Assembly: GCA_045863555.1 (NCBI GenBank)
Contig: BTUU01000002.1
Location: 62,001-126,000, forward strand
Direction of reading: 5' to 3'
DNA: 64,000 nt
From: JACRLV01 sp045863555
GTDB taxonomy: Bacteria > Planctomycetota > Phycisphaerae > UBA1845 > Fen-1342
The number at the start of each line of letters is the position of its first letter. Within the stretch, counting starts at the first letter, position 1. A program made the translations under genes and the position numbers. Below, in pieces: positions 8,792 to 17,858 of this stretch. A model generated the notes under the pieces. The model searched no databases. It had not been told where the DNA came from and saw only the letters and a list, made by a program, of their open reading frames with translations.

Positions 8792-10069
8792 ATGTCCTGG
8801 TACAAGAAGGCCCTTCCCCGGTTCGCGGGCGTCTTTTACCGCGGAAATCTCCCGCCCCGCCCCGGCGAATTGAAGGACATCACCCGCCACGGCATCCGCA
8901 TCGTCTCGAAGGAGACCCTTCCGGACACGCATTGGGCGTTCAAGGTCGAGCATGCCGAGTGGGGCCCGGCCACGATCATGGCGCCCCGCGACCTGCAACC
9001 GCCTCCGCCGGAGATGCTCGGGTACTGCGCCCGCGGCTTCACCGAATCTGAAATGGTCCTGGCTCGCGCGGCCGGCGCCGGACTGGCCGTCCGCCTCGAA
9101 TCGACCCGCGACAATGTCCTCCGCGACTGCAAGAACATGCTCCGCTACGTCGACGTGCTGATGCGCGAAGACGGCCTGCTTGCCACGGATTTTGCGTCGG
9201 AGCTGCTCTGGTCGCGTTCGATGCTGGAGGACGAGCTCGCGCACGATGCCGACGTGGACATCTCCGCGCTGCACGTGATCCACGCCGTGGGCGACGACGA
9301 ACGCAGGACGTGGCTGCACACGCACGGTCTCGGCCATGTCGGCGGACTCGATTTCGACATCGTTGCTCCCGGCGACGCGATCGCGTCGGCCTCCGGAATT
9401 GACCCGCTTCGAGCGCTGGCGTTCGCGAGCGTGGAAGGCGATCTGAAACCGGGCGCGGTGGTCAAGACGCTCGGTTTTCCGGTAAAACTCGTCGACGCGG
9501 CGACGTTCCAGCGCAAGGCCCCGCGCGAGTACGCAGCGCTGCGGGAGGACGACGAAGCCCACACGCCCAATCGCGTCGTGCTGTGCGAGCCGTCGTCTGG
9601 TTTCCTCGGTCTGGGTAGCCGCGTCCAGCCGTCGAAGCGGCTCTCCGGCGACGACCTCGAGGGCGGCCTGATCTGGTTCTCGGACGGCGCCACCGAGCTG
9701 ATGGAGCGGCGTGCCCGCGCCACCTATCCGCTCCTGCGAAAGATCGCCGCGGACCTCGCCGAGTTCGAATTTCCGACGATCGTCAAGCTCGGCTATGAAG
9801 TGGATGGTTCGAGCGGGCGCGAGCATCTCTGGTTCAGCGTGCATGGACTCGACGACGACGCCATCGATGCCACCCTCGAGAATTCGCCCTTCAACATCGC
9901 GCGGCTGAAAATGGGCGACCGCGGCCGCCACCCCGTCGAACGCCTGAGCGACTGGATGATCATGACGCCCGCGGGTTCGATCACGCCGCACCACGTCTCG
10001 CCGCATCGCCTGATCAACGACCGGCGCGACGAACTGCGGAAACTGATGCGCGAAGCGCGCGGCGCCTGA
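8792..10069 (+). CDS. DUF2314/DUF4026-type protein
   Basis: The 425-residue soluble protein starts at the ATG at 8792, eight bases after a GGAG. It has no signal peptide. The C-terminal part (about 330-410: EHLWFSVHGLDDDAIDATL, NIARLKMGDRG, LSDWMIMTPAG) matches the DUF2314 pattern, and the middle has the look of the larger DUF4026-type proteins (VIHAVGDDERRTWLHTHGL). No catalytic motif is evident. It lies directly after the CYTH gene and may be co-transcribed. Function unknown. Confidence 0.75.
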   Translation: MSWYKKALPRFAGVFYRGNLPPRPGELKDITRHGIRIVSKETLPDTHWAFKVEHAEWGPATIMAPRDLQPPPPEMLGYCARGFTESEMVLARAAGAGLAVRLESTRDNVLRDCKNMLRYVDVLMREDGLLATDFASELLWSRSMLEDELAHDADVDISALHVIHAVGDDERRTWLHTHGLGHVGGLDFDIVAPGDAIASASGIDPLRALAFASVEGDLKPGAVVKTLGFPVKLVDAATFQRKAPREYAALREDDEAHTPNRVVLCEPSSGFLGLGSRVQPSKRLSGDDLEGGLIWFSDGATELMERRARATYPLLRKIAADLAEFEFPTIVKLGYEVDGSSGREHLWFSVHGLDDDAIDATLENSPFNIARLKMGDRGRHPVERLSDWMIMTPAGSITPHHVSPHRLINDRRDELRKLMREARGA

Positions 10070-10075
10070 GCGCGG

Positions 10076-10426
10076 TCAGTTCACCTGCCGGCCCTTGATT
10101 TCACCGCACGTGGGGCACTTGAAAAGCAGGTCCCGCGAGCCTTCCGACGCGGGCGCCGTCATTCCCTTCGTCCGCAGCGCCGTGTCCAGGTCGCGGGCCC
10201 CGAGGTGAAAGTCTGCCTTGCATCCTTCGCAGCGGAAGTTGACCCACGTGGACGAATCGTTCGGGATCGTCTCCCCGCCGCCGCCGTACATCCACATGTA
10301 CCAGCCGGCTACGCCGAGGAGCACGACCGCCGCCGCGGCCATGATGCCGTCCCGGGTCGTCATGCCCCGCCGCGTCCGCGGCGTGCGGCCCGCGCGGGCG
10401 AGGACGCGAGTGGTCTCGTCGTTCAT
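10076..10426 (-). CDS. Small membrane protein with zinc-ribbon motif
   Basis: The 116-residue protein has a basic N-terminus, one transmembrane helix (IMAAAAVVLLGVAGWYMWMY), and a C-terminal domain with two CxxC knuckles (FRCEGCKADF and FKCPTCGEIKG) about 40 residues apart, which look like one zinc-binding site. It is the last gene of the NHL/YtkA/MauG operon and overlaps the peroxidase gene by ATGA. The cysteine domain probably lies outside the membrane on the same side as the other products, but topology is not certain. No known family was recognised. Confidence 0.8.
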   Translation of the reverse strand: MNDETTRVLARAGRTPRTRRGMTTRDGIMAAAAVVLLGVAGWYMWMYGGGGETIPNDSSTWVNFRCEGCKADFHLGARDLDTALRTKGMTAPASEGSRDLLFKCPTCGEIKGRQVN

Positions 10427-11724
10427 CGAATCACCCCTGCGCCGATCATCCGCGGCGACTCCGGCGCGCTCTTGAGTCTGTCGTCGATCGATTCATCCGT
10501 CAGCGTCTCCAGAAACGCCATGACATCCCGAATTTCGCCCTCGGAGAGGTTCAGCGGCTGGAGGATCGTCTCGCGCGCACCGTGATGGTCCGGCGGGAGC
10601 GCATCCTGGAAGATCGAGTAGTGAACCAGGACGCGCCGCAGGAACACGAACTGTCCCTGGTGCATGTACGGGGCGGTCTTCGCGACATTCCGCAGCGTCG
10701 GCGTCTTGAACTGACCCCAGGTATCCGGTTTGCGGGCCAGAAACTCGATCTTCTCGGCCGCCGGGCCGGTGCGCTGGTCGCTGAAGATCCCGAGCGCGTT
10801 GAGCGGATCGGCCTTCAGCTTCGCGATGCCCTCGTAGCGCCCCGAGTCCGTCGGTTCGCCGCCGTCGAGCGGCGGGACCCGGATCATGTGAAACTCGTTG
10901 TCGGTGAAATTCGGCCCGGTGTGACAGGTGCGACAGTTCGCCCTGCCGACAAAGAGCCGCAGGCCGCGCTTCGCCGATTCGGGGTACTCGCGCTGGCGGC
11001 GCTCATCGCCGCTGCGCAGCGCGGCGGCAAAACGATCGAACGGCGAATCCCGCGAGATGATCCGCCTTTCGTAGGCCGCGATGCATTTCGTCACGTTCGT
11101 GAGGATCCGCGTCGCCGTCTCCTGATCCTCCGGGCGCATCGCCTCCCACGCACGGTGATGTGGATGATCCGGCGTATCCGGCAGCGGCCGCGCGGCGGGC
11201 GGAAAACGCGTCCGATCGGAGAGGTCCGGCAGCGTCCCGAAGATCGCCTCGTAGGCCGCCCGCACATCGACCCGATCGGCGATGAAATGCGCCAGCTCGA
11301 GCCGCGAAAAGTCCATCTCCTTCGGATTCTCGATCGGCTGCGCCGCCTGGGCCCACAGCGTATCAGCCCGGCCGTCCAGGAACTGCCAGCGGTTGTAGGC
11401 CGCGTTCCAGACCGTCGGTGAGTTCCGCGTACTCACGCCGACCCCCTCGGCGACACGCTTCCCATCGGAGTATCCCTTCTGGGGGTCGTGGCAGGTCGCG
11501 CAGCTCACCTTGCCGTTGCTCGACAGCCGCGTGTCGAAGAAGAGAAACCGACCGAAGTGCGCGGCCGCCGGGTCGTCGGCGACCCGGTTCGTCGGATCGG
11601 GCGGCAGCGGCGGCAGCGGCGAATGGCGAAGGATTTTCGCCTTTTCGTCGTCCGTGAACGCCACCCGCTCGCCGGGAACCGGCAGCAGCAGCAGCATCGC
11701 CGCGAGAATCAGGAGCGTGGTCAT
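10423..11724 (-). CDS. Di-haem cytochrome c peroxidase, MauG type
   Basis: The 433-residue secreted protein has a signal peptide (LLILAAMLLLLPVPG) and two c-type haem sites: CATCH at 75-79 and CRTCH at 264-268. Spacing and surroundings (GRFLFFDTRLSSNGKVSCAT, RNSPTVWNAAY, LRNVAKTAPYMHQGQF) match the bacterial cytochrome c peroxidase/MauG superfamily. Members reduce H2O2 in the periplasm or, like MauG, oxidatively mature a cofactor in a partner protein. Sequence alone does not separate the two. The gene overlaps both neighbours by ATGA. Confidence 0.92.
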   Translation of the reverse strand: MTTLLILAAMLLLLPVPGERVAFTDDEKAKILRHSPLPPLPPDPTNRVADDPAAAHFGRFLFFDTRLSSNGKVSCATCHDPQKGYSDGKRVAEGVGVSTRNSPTVWNAAYNRWQFLDGRADTLWAQAAQPIENPKEMDFSRLELAHFIADRVDVRAAYEAIFGTLPDLSDRTRFPPAARPLPDTPDHPHHRAWEAMRPEDQETATRILTNVTKCIAAYERRIISRDSPFDRFAAALRSGDERRQREYPESAKRGLRLFVGRANCRTCHTGPNFTDNEFHMIRVPPLDGGEPTDSGRYEGIAKLKADPLNALGIFSDQRTGPAAEKIEFLARKPDTWGQFKTPTLRNVAKTAPYMHQGQFVFLRRVLVHYSIFQDALPPDHHGARETILQPLNLSEGEIRDVMAFLETLTDESIDDRLKSAPESPRMIGAGVIR

Positions 11725-12179
11725 TCGAGTTCAAAGTTGTACTGGGCCCGCTCGGTCTCGCCGTCGCGCTCCAGGTCGAAGTAGAGTTCCCAGTATCCGG
11801 GCATGTGCAGCAGCATCCCGCGCACCCGCCAGGTGCCGTCCGCCTCGCGCGTCACCTGCGGTTGCGTGTTCATTCCATGGCGGTGATCGGGCATCGCCGC
11901 GTCGACGCGCAGGCTCGCCTCGCCGAGCGGACTGCCGCCGATCGGCTCGATTCGCGCCCGGATCTCAAACGGCTCGTTCATCGGAATCGGCAGGGGGGCC
12001 GTCGTAAAGACCACGCGAAACGACTTGCCGGCCGCCTCATACTCGCCGCGCGCGTTCGGCGTCGGCGGCGGGGCCTTGCGCTCGGGTCCCGTCGCCCGCG
12101 ACGATCCGCCCGTTGATTGATTTGCCGCACACCCCGTCAGCAGGAACATCACCGGCAGCAACAGAAATGAAATACGCAT
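11721..12179 (-). CDS. YtkA/FixH-like lipoprotein
   Basis: The 152-residue protein has a lipoprotein signal (FLLLPVMFLLTGC) and a mature beta-sandwich with FEIRARIEPIGG, DAAMPDHRHGMNTQPQV and RVRGMLLHMPGYWELYFDL. The MPxHxHGM and HMPGYWELYFD patterns are typical of YtkA-like or FixH-like periplasmic domains, which may bind copper through His and Met. A GAGGGGGC ribosome site precedes the ATG. It lies 24 bases after the NHL-repeat gene and overlaps the peroxidase gene by ATGA. Confidence 0.82.
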   Translation of the reverse strand: MRISFLLLPVMFLLTGCAANQSTGGSSRATGPERKAPPPTPNARGEYEAAGKSFRVVFTTAPLPIPMNEPFEIRARIEPIGGSPLGEASLRVDAAMPDHRHGMNTQPQVTREADGTWRVRGMLLHMPGYWELYFDLERDGETERAQYNFELE

Positions 12180-12203
12180 GATTCGCCCCCTCGAAGTGTA
12201 CGC

Positions 12204-14396
12204 CTACGGACGCACCGGCCGCTTCAACGTCGGCACGACGAACAGCCGCGCCCCGAAGGCCGACTCGAATTCTCCGCCGGGGCTGAAGATCTGCACGCGG
12301 TGGTTTCCGTGATCCACCACCAGCAGTCGGCCGCGGGCGTCGATCATCACGTCGCGCGGCTTGGCAAATTCTCCGGCTCCCAGGCCGGGCGCCCCCCAAC
12401 GCTTGACCCGTTTCCCGGACGCGTCGAAGCGGCTGATCGTCGCCGCGCGGGCATCCGAGACAAACATTCCCCCATCCCCCGTCGCCGCAACGCCGAATGG
12501 CTCTGTAAAGCCCGCATCGTCACCGCCGACACTTCGCTGAAAGACGCCGCTCTTCACGTCAAAAAGCTGCACGCACCGCCGCCGCGAATCGACGACCCAT
12601 GCACCGCCGCCGTCCGCAGTGACCGAGACCGTCTCCGGCGCGAGAAACGCGCCGTCGCGGTCGCCATACTCCCCGATAACCCGCACGAAGGCGAGCTCAG
12701 CATCAAAAACCACCAGCCGGCCGCTAAGGGCGTCAATGCACACCAGCCCGCCATCCGGCAGCAGGGCGAGATCGGCAATATCGAGCGCCGATCCCTCCAC
12801 GCGCGGCGTGATCCGCCGATCCAGCGCGTCAAACGTCACCGACCGCACGAACCGGCTCATGTCCGGCAACTGGCGTATCGGTCCCTCCGGCCGTTCCAGC
12901 TCGAAGAAGCTGAGTCGTCGCGCGCCTGCATCAGCCACGACGACCTTGCGGCCTTTCGCGTCCACCGCGACGGCCGTTGGTCGCCGGAAGTTCCCAGGTT
13001 CGTCGCCGACACCGCCGAATCGGTGAATGTCGATCGCGCTCGCGCCCGTCACGTCATAGACCGCGACGCCCCGACCCTCCTGGTCGATCAGCACGGCCAC
13101 GTCCGCGGCCGTCGCCGCCCGCGGGCCGAAGTGCGACGAAATCTCATCAGGTGACGGCGGGATCACGCGCTCGATCGTCTCGCCCGGCGCGTAGCGGGTG
13201 AAGACCTGGCATCGGTCCTCGGTCGGCTCACAGAGAACCGCCCGGTTGCCGGAAGGGGCAATTGTCGTCCGCATCGGGTAGTGCAGCTTTCCACCGCCCT
13301 CGCGCGGCCGCAGCGCGTGCGCGCCCCACGCCGAGAGAAACCGCCCGTCCGGTGAGAACAGGCTCACGCGGCAGTTCACCCATTCCGTCACATAGACGCC
13401 CTCGGGCCGGACAAGCACGCCGGTCGGCTCGCCCAGGAGACCCCGCGCGGTTCCCCAATCGCCCCAGCGACCCGCCGGCGCGCCGTCGAATTGAAAACGC
13501 TGCACCCGATTCGCATCCGCATCGACCACGAAGATGCCCGTCGCTCCATCGGCCGCCGAATCGGTCGACACGCCCACATCGATGGGCCGGGTCAATTCTC
13601 CTTCGCCCGTCCCGAACCGTCCGATCGTTCGCTGAAACGTCCCATCCAATCGAAAAACCTGCACATGGCCGGCGGCCTCGTCGGCCACGTACACGAGGCC
13701 TCCCCGTACAGCGATACCCGCCGGGCGCACCAGCTCACCCGGTCCAGAACCCCGCCGACCGAAGTGCCGAACGAACCGCCCTTCCAGCGTGAACACAACC
13801 ACGCGGTGATTCCCTGTATCGGTCACGAAAAGGAACCGCTCCGCGCTTCCCGCCGCACCGTTCCCGGCGGGGGCCGTGGACGACAAGGCGTCCCCTTCTC
13901 CCGAAATTGGGGATGTCCGTGTCGGCGCGGTCGCCGGCGCGGGCCGGCCCGCCTCCCCCGACGGACGGGAACCAACCGCGGCCGCCCCGGCCGTCGGGCT
14001 CTCGGCGATATTTCCTGGTCCCGGATCGACCCCGACGGCGATCGCGCGGGGCGAGATCAACTCCCCGTCGCTCGAGCCTCGCCCGCCAAACGACGTTCGC
14101 GCGGCGTCTCCCCCCGCAAGCGAAACACGCGTGATTCGATCGCCCTCGGATTCGACGACAAGCAGCGTCTCTTCGTCGATGAACAGCACGCTCGTCGGCC
14201 CGCGCAACCCGCCGAGTTCCCGCTCGAACTTTCCCAGCGGCCGCTGCCCGGCCGCGGGCGCGGCAAGTGCGGCCGCAAGCGCCACCAGTGTCGCAACGGC
14301 CGTGGTTTGTCGGGAGTACAGCGGCCGGTTCTGTGTATGGTCAGGGGGGTGGTCCGGCGCGCCGTTCTGCAGGTGGTCGCGATGCGAAAAGTCCAT
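12204..14396 (-). CDS. Secreted NHL-repeat beta-propeller protein
   Basis: The 730-residue protein has a signal or anchor segment at about 35-52 (VATLVALAAALAAPAAG) and then repeated NHL blades: GLRGPTSVLFIDEETLLVV, FVTDTGNHRVVVFTLEGRFV, GELVRPAGIAVRGGLVYVAD, FAKPRDVMIDARGRLLVVDH. The blades recur through the whole mature chain, probably two propellers. NHL propellers are protein or ligand platforms. The ATG at 14396 was chosen because an earlier in-frame start at 14492 lies only 10 bases from the tRNA gene and would add a low-complexity Gly/Arg stretch. It is the first gene of the operon with the YtkA-like protein, the MauG-type peroxidase and the zinc-ribbon protein. Confidence 0.85.
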   Translation of the reverse strand: MDFSHRDHLQNGAPDHPPDHTQNRPLYSRQTTAVATLVALAAALAAPAAGQRPLGKFERELGGLRGPTSVLFIDEETLLVVESEGDRITRVSLAGGDAARTSFGGRGSSDGELISPRAIAVGVDPGPGNIAESPTAGAAAVGSRPSGEAGRPAPATAPTRTSPISGEGDALSSTAPAGNGAAGSAERFLFVTDTGNHRVVVFTLEGRFVRHFGRRGSGPGELVRPAGIAVRGGLVYVADEAAGHVQVFRLDGTFQRTIGRFGTGEGELTRPIDVGVSTDSAADGATGIFVVDADANRVQRFQFDGAPAGRWGDWGTARGLLGEPTGVLVRPEGVYVTEWVNCRVSLFSPDGRFLSAWGAHALRPREGGGKLHYPMRTTIAPSGNRAVLCEPTEDRCQVFTRYAPGETIERVIPPSPDEISSHFGPRAATAADVAVLIDQEGRGVAVYDVTGASAIDIHRFGGVGDEPGNFRRPTAVAVDAKGRKVVVADAGARRLSFFELERPEGPIRQLPDMSRFVRSVTFDALDRRITPRVEGSALDIADLALLPDGGLVCIDALSGRLVVFDAELAFVRVIGEYGDRDGAFLAPETVSVTADGGGAWVVDSRRRCVQLFDVKSGVFQRSVGGDDAGFTEPFGVAATGDGGMFVSDARAATISRFDASGKRVKRWGAPGLGAGEFAKPRDVMIDARGRLLVVDHGNHRVQIFSPGGEFESAFGARLFVVPTLKRPVRP

Positions 14397-14501
14397 CCCG
14401 CCATAATAGCGGGCGACCGCCCCGCCGCGACCCGCTCCCGGCCCGCGCAGCCGGCCGGGCCCGCGAGGGTTCCGGGCTTTGACCGTGAACATGCGTCGAA
14501 A

Positions 14502-14573
14502 AGCCGATGATGGGAGTTGAACCCATAACCCCGGCTTTACGAAAGCCGTGCTCTGCCATTGAGCTACATCGGC
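14502..14573 (-). tRNA. tRNA-Thr (anticodon CGT)
   Basis: The cloverleaf reads from the minus strand. The acceptor stem GCCGATG pairs with CATCGGC. The D arm is GCTC-AATGGCAGA-GAGC-like, the anticodon stem CGGCT/AGCCG encloses loop TTCGTAA with anticodon CGT, and the T arm is ATGGG-TTCAACT-CCCAT. The 3' CCA is not encoded. CGT reads ACG codons, so this is tRNA-Thr. It is transcribed in the same direction as the NHL operon, about 106 bases upstream of its start. Confidence 0.95.
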
Positions 14574-14676
14574 GTCGCGTCGAAGCGGCGACGTCCCCGT
14601 AGCTTACGGAGCAATCAGGCCTGAATCAAGTCGCCGCAGACGCGCCTCGACGTGCCCAGCCCACGCCGCGGCGCCG

Positions 14677-15072
14677 CTACTTCGCCGCCTCCTGGAGCAC
14701 GTGCTCTTCAACGAAAATCGGCACCTCCGTCGCCACGCCCAGCGCAATCGCGTCCGACGGCCGGCTATCGACTTCGACGATCTCGCCCCCGATGCGAATC
14801 ACCAGCTTTGCGTAGAACGTGTGATCGTGCAGGTCATTAATGACGATCTTCTCGAGCTCCGCTGACAGCGCCTCCAGCACGTTCGCCAGCAGATCGTGCG
14901 TCAACGGCCGCGCCCGCTGGTCGCCCTTCGCACGGCGGTCGATCGCGTACGCCTCCGGAGTTCCGATAAGGATCGGCAAGTGCCGCGTCCCGGAACGCTC
15001 GCGGAGGACGACATACTGCGTATCGGACGTGTCGGAGATGACGACCTGCGAAAGGTCCATCCGGATTTCCAT
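14677..15072 (-). CDS. Bifunctional nuclease (BFN/DUF151) family protein
   Basis: The 131-residue cytoplasmic protein matches the BFN family end to end: VVLRERSGTRHLPILIGTPEAYAI, RPLTHDLLANVLEAL, IVINDLHDHTFYAKLVI and EVDSRPSDAIALGVATEVPI, ending in IFVEEHVLQEA. Plant members have been reported to cleave RNA and DNA. The bacterial role is not well known. The ATG follows GAGG at eight bases. It stands alone, divergent from the exported-protein cluster. Confidence 0.9.
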   Translation of the reverse strand: MEIRMDLSQVVISDTSDTQYVVLRERSGTRHLPILIGTPEAYAIDRRAKGDQRARPLTHDLLANVLEALSAELEKIVINDLHDHTFYAKLVIRIGGEIVEVDSRPSDAIALGVATEVPIFVEEHVLQEAAK

Positions 15073-15486
15073 GGTCCCGCCTCACGTGGCCTCAGCGGTT
15101 CTACCCGCCGACGGCCGGGCTCTCGGCCAGCCGGTCGCCGCTGCATTGGCCGGTCTGGCCCGTGCGGCACGGCGCAACCGGCCATTTGCGGGCTACCCCA
15201 CAGTACGGAACGCCGCTTGCCACCGGTTTCACACGGCGATTCGTTGTCGCGCGAACCCGCGAGGAGGCTATCGAGCGCGGCGATGGATTGTCAAGGATTC
15301 GGTCCAGCGCTCCGCGAAACCGCTGTCGCGCGCAGGGAAATGGATGTGCGGAAGAGCGAACTTCGGTTGTCGCCGGCGCCCTGTCACGTGCGGAAATTGG
15401 TTTTGTCCGCGCCGGCGCGCCGGATATACTCAGGCTGAAAGCGTTTTCTTGGCTGCTTTCATTTCAACCCCACGGAGGTTCGAGAG
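15073..15486. other. Intergenic region between divergent genes
   Basis: This 414-base stretch separates the BFN gene (minus) from the first dockerin-type gene (plus), so it should hold divergent promoters. No convincing reading frame was seen. A TGAAAGC/GCTTTCA hairpin lies at 15436-15461, just before the GGAGG ribosome site of the plus-strand gene. A TATACT hexamer at about 15424-15429 is a possible -10 element for that gene. Confidence 0.5.
15436..15461 (+). promoter_or_regulatory. Leader hairpin before dockerin gene
   Basis: Seven-base perfect arms TGAAAGC and GCTTTCA surround a 12-base loop. The structure ends 13 bases before the GGAGG of the downstream gene, in the expected 5' untranslated leader. 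It could affect transcript stability or translation. No known riboswitch class fits. Confidence 0.4.
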
Positions 15487-16692
15487 ATGGTTGCTTTTTC
15501 AAAGCGGGAGATGCGCCTCGCCGCGATGCTGCTGGCCGCACCCGCGGCCCTCGCGGCGATCGACATCGACGGGCGGAACATCCCAACCGATTTCGCCAGC
15601 GGGTCGTTGGTTGCGACCCAGAGGTTCATGACCCAGTTCGGGAATGACGACGACCAGGGCCAGTTCGGCGGCGGCAGCGAACTCGATCAGCTCTTCGCCG
15701 ACAACGATGGAACCTACCTGTACATCGGCCTGTCCGGAAACCTTCAGAACAGCGGCAACGCGGTCGTCATCTTCCTCGACGTGAACGGTCCGACGACGGG
15801 CATGAACACGCTCGTGACCAAGGACTTCAACAACGACCCCGTCCCCGGCCTGCGCGATGACAACGCCCCCGAAGGCGGCCAGATCTTCGGCCGGCCCCGC
15901 TACCTCGCGGGCTCGCCCGATTTCTGCGCCGGGCTGCACGGAATCACGTTCGACACCGGTTTCGCCGCCGACTACGCGCTGGGCTTCTCGGGCGGTTCGC
16001 CTCTCGGGTCGCAGACGCGAAGCTACTACCTCGTGAACTGGACCACGCTCGACCCCGCGGGCGGCGAAGGCTCAACGAACGAGGTCGCGGGCATGATGAC
16101 CGCCGGTATCGCAAATGCGTCAGGATCCAACGGCACGCTGGGCAGCTTCCTGTCCACCAGCAACCTCGGCATCCGCGGCGCGGCGGATAACTCCAACGCC
16201 GACGGCGTCGAGGGCGGCTCGGCCGTGAGTGAAATCGCAAACACGGCGACCAAGGGCTTCGAATTCGCGATCCCGCTGAGCCTCCTCGGCGTCGGCGAAG
16301 GCGACAGCGTCTGCTTCTTCGCGATGGTCTGCGGCGACAACGGCTACATGAGCAACCAGTTCCTGCCCACCAGCGACATCGATCCCGAACTGCTCAACTT
16401 GGCCTGCGGTCCGTTCGATTTCAACTTCCTCGCGGGCACGCAATTCGCCTGCTACGAAATCACGAGCGGCGGCGGCTGCCCGAACGGCGGCGGCACCGGA
16501 AACTTCTGCACGGCCGACATCACCGGCGACTGCCAGGTCGGACTGAGCGATCTCTCGCTGCTCCTCTCGACATTCGGTCTCAGCGCGGGCGATCCGGGCT
16601 TCGTGGCCGCGGCGGATTTCAACGGCAACGGCTCGGTCGGTCTTGAGGACCTTGCGTTCCTGCTGGGCCAATTTGGCGACATTTGCAGCTGA
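15487..16692 (+). CDS. Exported protein with dockerin-like C-terminus
   Basis: The 401-residue protein has a signal peptide (MLLAAPAALA) and a mature domain of about 300 residues beginning IDIDGRNIPTDFASGS, with YIGLSGNL and FEFAIPLSLLG, which resembles a carbohydrate-binding-like beta-sandwich. The C-terminus (about 340-400) holds two calcium-binding segments: DITGDCQVGLSDLSLLLSTF and DFNGNGSVGLEDLAFLLGQF. Such dockerin-like pairs are frequent at the ends of planctomycete exported proteins and are thought to serve surface attachment or sorting. A GGAGG site precedes the ATG. The next gene is a paralog without the tail. Confidence 0.85.
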   Translation: MVAFSKREMRLAAMLLAAPAALAAIDIDGRNIPTDFASGSLVATQRFMTQFGNDDDQGQFGGGSELDQLFADNDGTYLYIGLSGNLQNSGNAVVIFLDVNGPTTGMNTLVTKDFNNDPVPGLRDDNAPEGGQIFGRPRYLAGSPDFCAGLHGITFDTGFAADYALGFSGGSPLGSQTRSYYLVNWTTLDPAGGEGSTNEVAGMMTAGIANASGSNGTLGSFLSTSNLGIRGAADNSNADGVEGGSAVSEIANTATKGFEFAIPLSLLGVGEGDSVCFFAMVCGDNGYMSNQFLPTSDIDPELLNLACGPFDFNFLAGTQFACYEITSGGGCPNGGGTGNFCTADITGDCQVGLSDLSLLLSTFGLSAGDPGFVAAADFNGNGSVGLEDLAFLLGQFGDICS

Positions 16693-16756
16693 TGTGGCGT
16701 TCTTTCACTGACTCATCGCGGCAGATGCCGCTGATCCATTCTGGAGGTTCTGTTCC

Positions 16757-17695
16757 ATGCGATCATTCCTGACTGCAAGCGCGCTGCTGGTCACGGCCTC
16801 GGCGCTCGCGACCACGCCGACGATCGACGGACTTGCGATCCCGTCCGAGTTTGCCTCGGCGGCCGTCTCCGTCCAGGACACGAACACGCAGTTCGGCAAC
16901 AACGAAAACGAGCTGAATCAGATGTTCGTGACGTCCGATTCGGGCTTCATGTACATCGGCCTCACCGGAAACCTGGCCGACAACAACGCGCTCACAATCT
17001 TCATTCAGACCACGCCCCTCGGCGACACAGGCGCGGTCCTGAACACCAATCCGCCCGGCCCCTGCCCCGGCGACAATCCCACGATCCTGCGGATGTTCTC
17101 GGGCACCACGATGGACGACGGCGCGGACACCGATCCCGGCGACGGATTCAACCCGAACTGGGCCCTCACGATCTCCGTCGGCAAGTTCCCGGGCCACAGC
17201 GACTACCAGCTCGTCATGGCCTGCGATCTGACGAACCTGACCAACAACGAGACGACGTCCCTCGGCATCGGCGCCGTGACTTCGCGTCCGGGCCAGCCGA
17301 CGACGCCGGGTTCCGGCCTGCTCACGGGCACCTCCGGCGTGAAGATCGCTATCGACAACCGGAACGATGCGGGCGTGGGCGACTGGAACGGCGCGCCCAC
17401 GCCGCTGCCGGGCGACGCGGAGACTGCGGAATCGGGCATCGAGATCGCGATCCCCAGGAGCCTGATCAGTCTCACGCCGAATACGAACGTGACGCTCTTC
17501 TCGTTCATCACGAACAACGCGCAGGGCGGCGGCGTGGGGCCGTGCTTCCGGGCGGGGTACGCCTCGAACCAGGCGCTGCCGGGCCTCGGCGGAAACGGCA
17601 ATCTCGCCAATTTCGACACGGTCAACCCGCCGCTGCTGGACTTCAGCGGTCCGCAGGGCCCGGGTACGCAGTTCGTAACGGTCCTGGTGCCGTAA
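16757..17695 (+). CDS. Exported paralog of preceding gene, no dockerin
   Basis: The 312-residue protein has a signal peptide (FLTASALLVTASALA) and aligns with the mature domain of the gene just upstream: TIDGLAIPSEFASAAV against DIDGRNIPTDFASGSL, then TQFGN, MYIGLTGNL and IEIAIPRSLI. It stops where the other protein continues into its dockerin-like pair. The two genes are 64 bases apart and look like a tandem duplication with loss or gain of the tail. Function unknown. A strong hairpin at 17727-17757 follows. Confidence 0.82.
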   Translation: MRSFLTASALLVTASALATTPTIDGLAIPSEFASAAVSVQDTNTQFGNNENELNQMFVTSDSGFMYIGLTGNLADNNALTIFIQTTPLGDTGAVLNTNPPGPCPGDNPTILRMFSGTTMDDGADTDPGDGFNPNWALTISVGKFPGHSDYQLVMACDLTNLTNNETTSLGIGAVTSRPGQPTTPGSGLLTGTSGVKIAIDNRNDAGVGDWNGAPTPLPGDAETAESGIEIAIPRSLISLTPNTNVTLFSFITNNAQGGGVGPCFRAGYASNQALPGLGGNGNLANFDTVNPPLLDFSGPQGPGTQFVTVLVP

Positions 17696-17726
17696 TCCGG
17701 AAGGCGGTCTGATCGAAGAACGGTGC

Positions 17727-17757
17727 GGGCCATCCCGATTCAGATTCGGGGTGGCCC
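17727..17757 (+). terminator. Stem-loop terminator candidate
   Basis: The arms GGGCCATCCCGA and TCGGGGTGGCCC pair over 12 positions with one G-T type mismatch around a short loop. It lies about 30 bases after the stop at 17695 and is followed by CCTTTCCTTC, a weak T-rich tract. It probably ends transcription of the two-gene paralog unit. Confidence 0.6.
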
Positions 17758-17858
17758 GACCCTTTCCTTCTGCGGCGGGTTCGCGGAGTTGGACTTGCGT
17801 CACCGTCGCCCGCGACCCCTCGCCATGTTTGATTGCCATCCTTACCGGGAGTCCGCAG

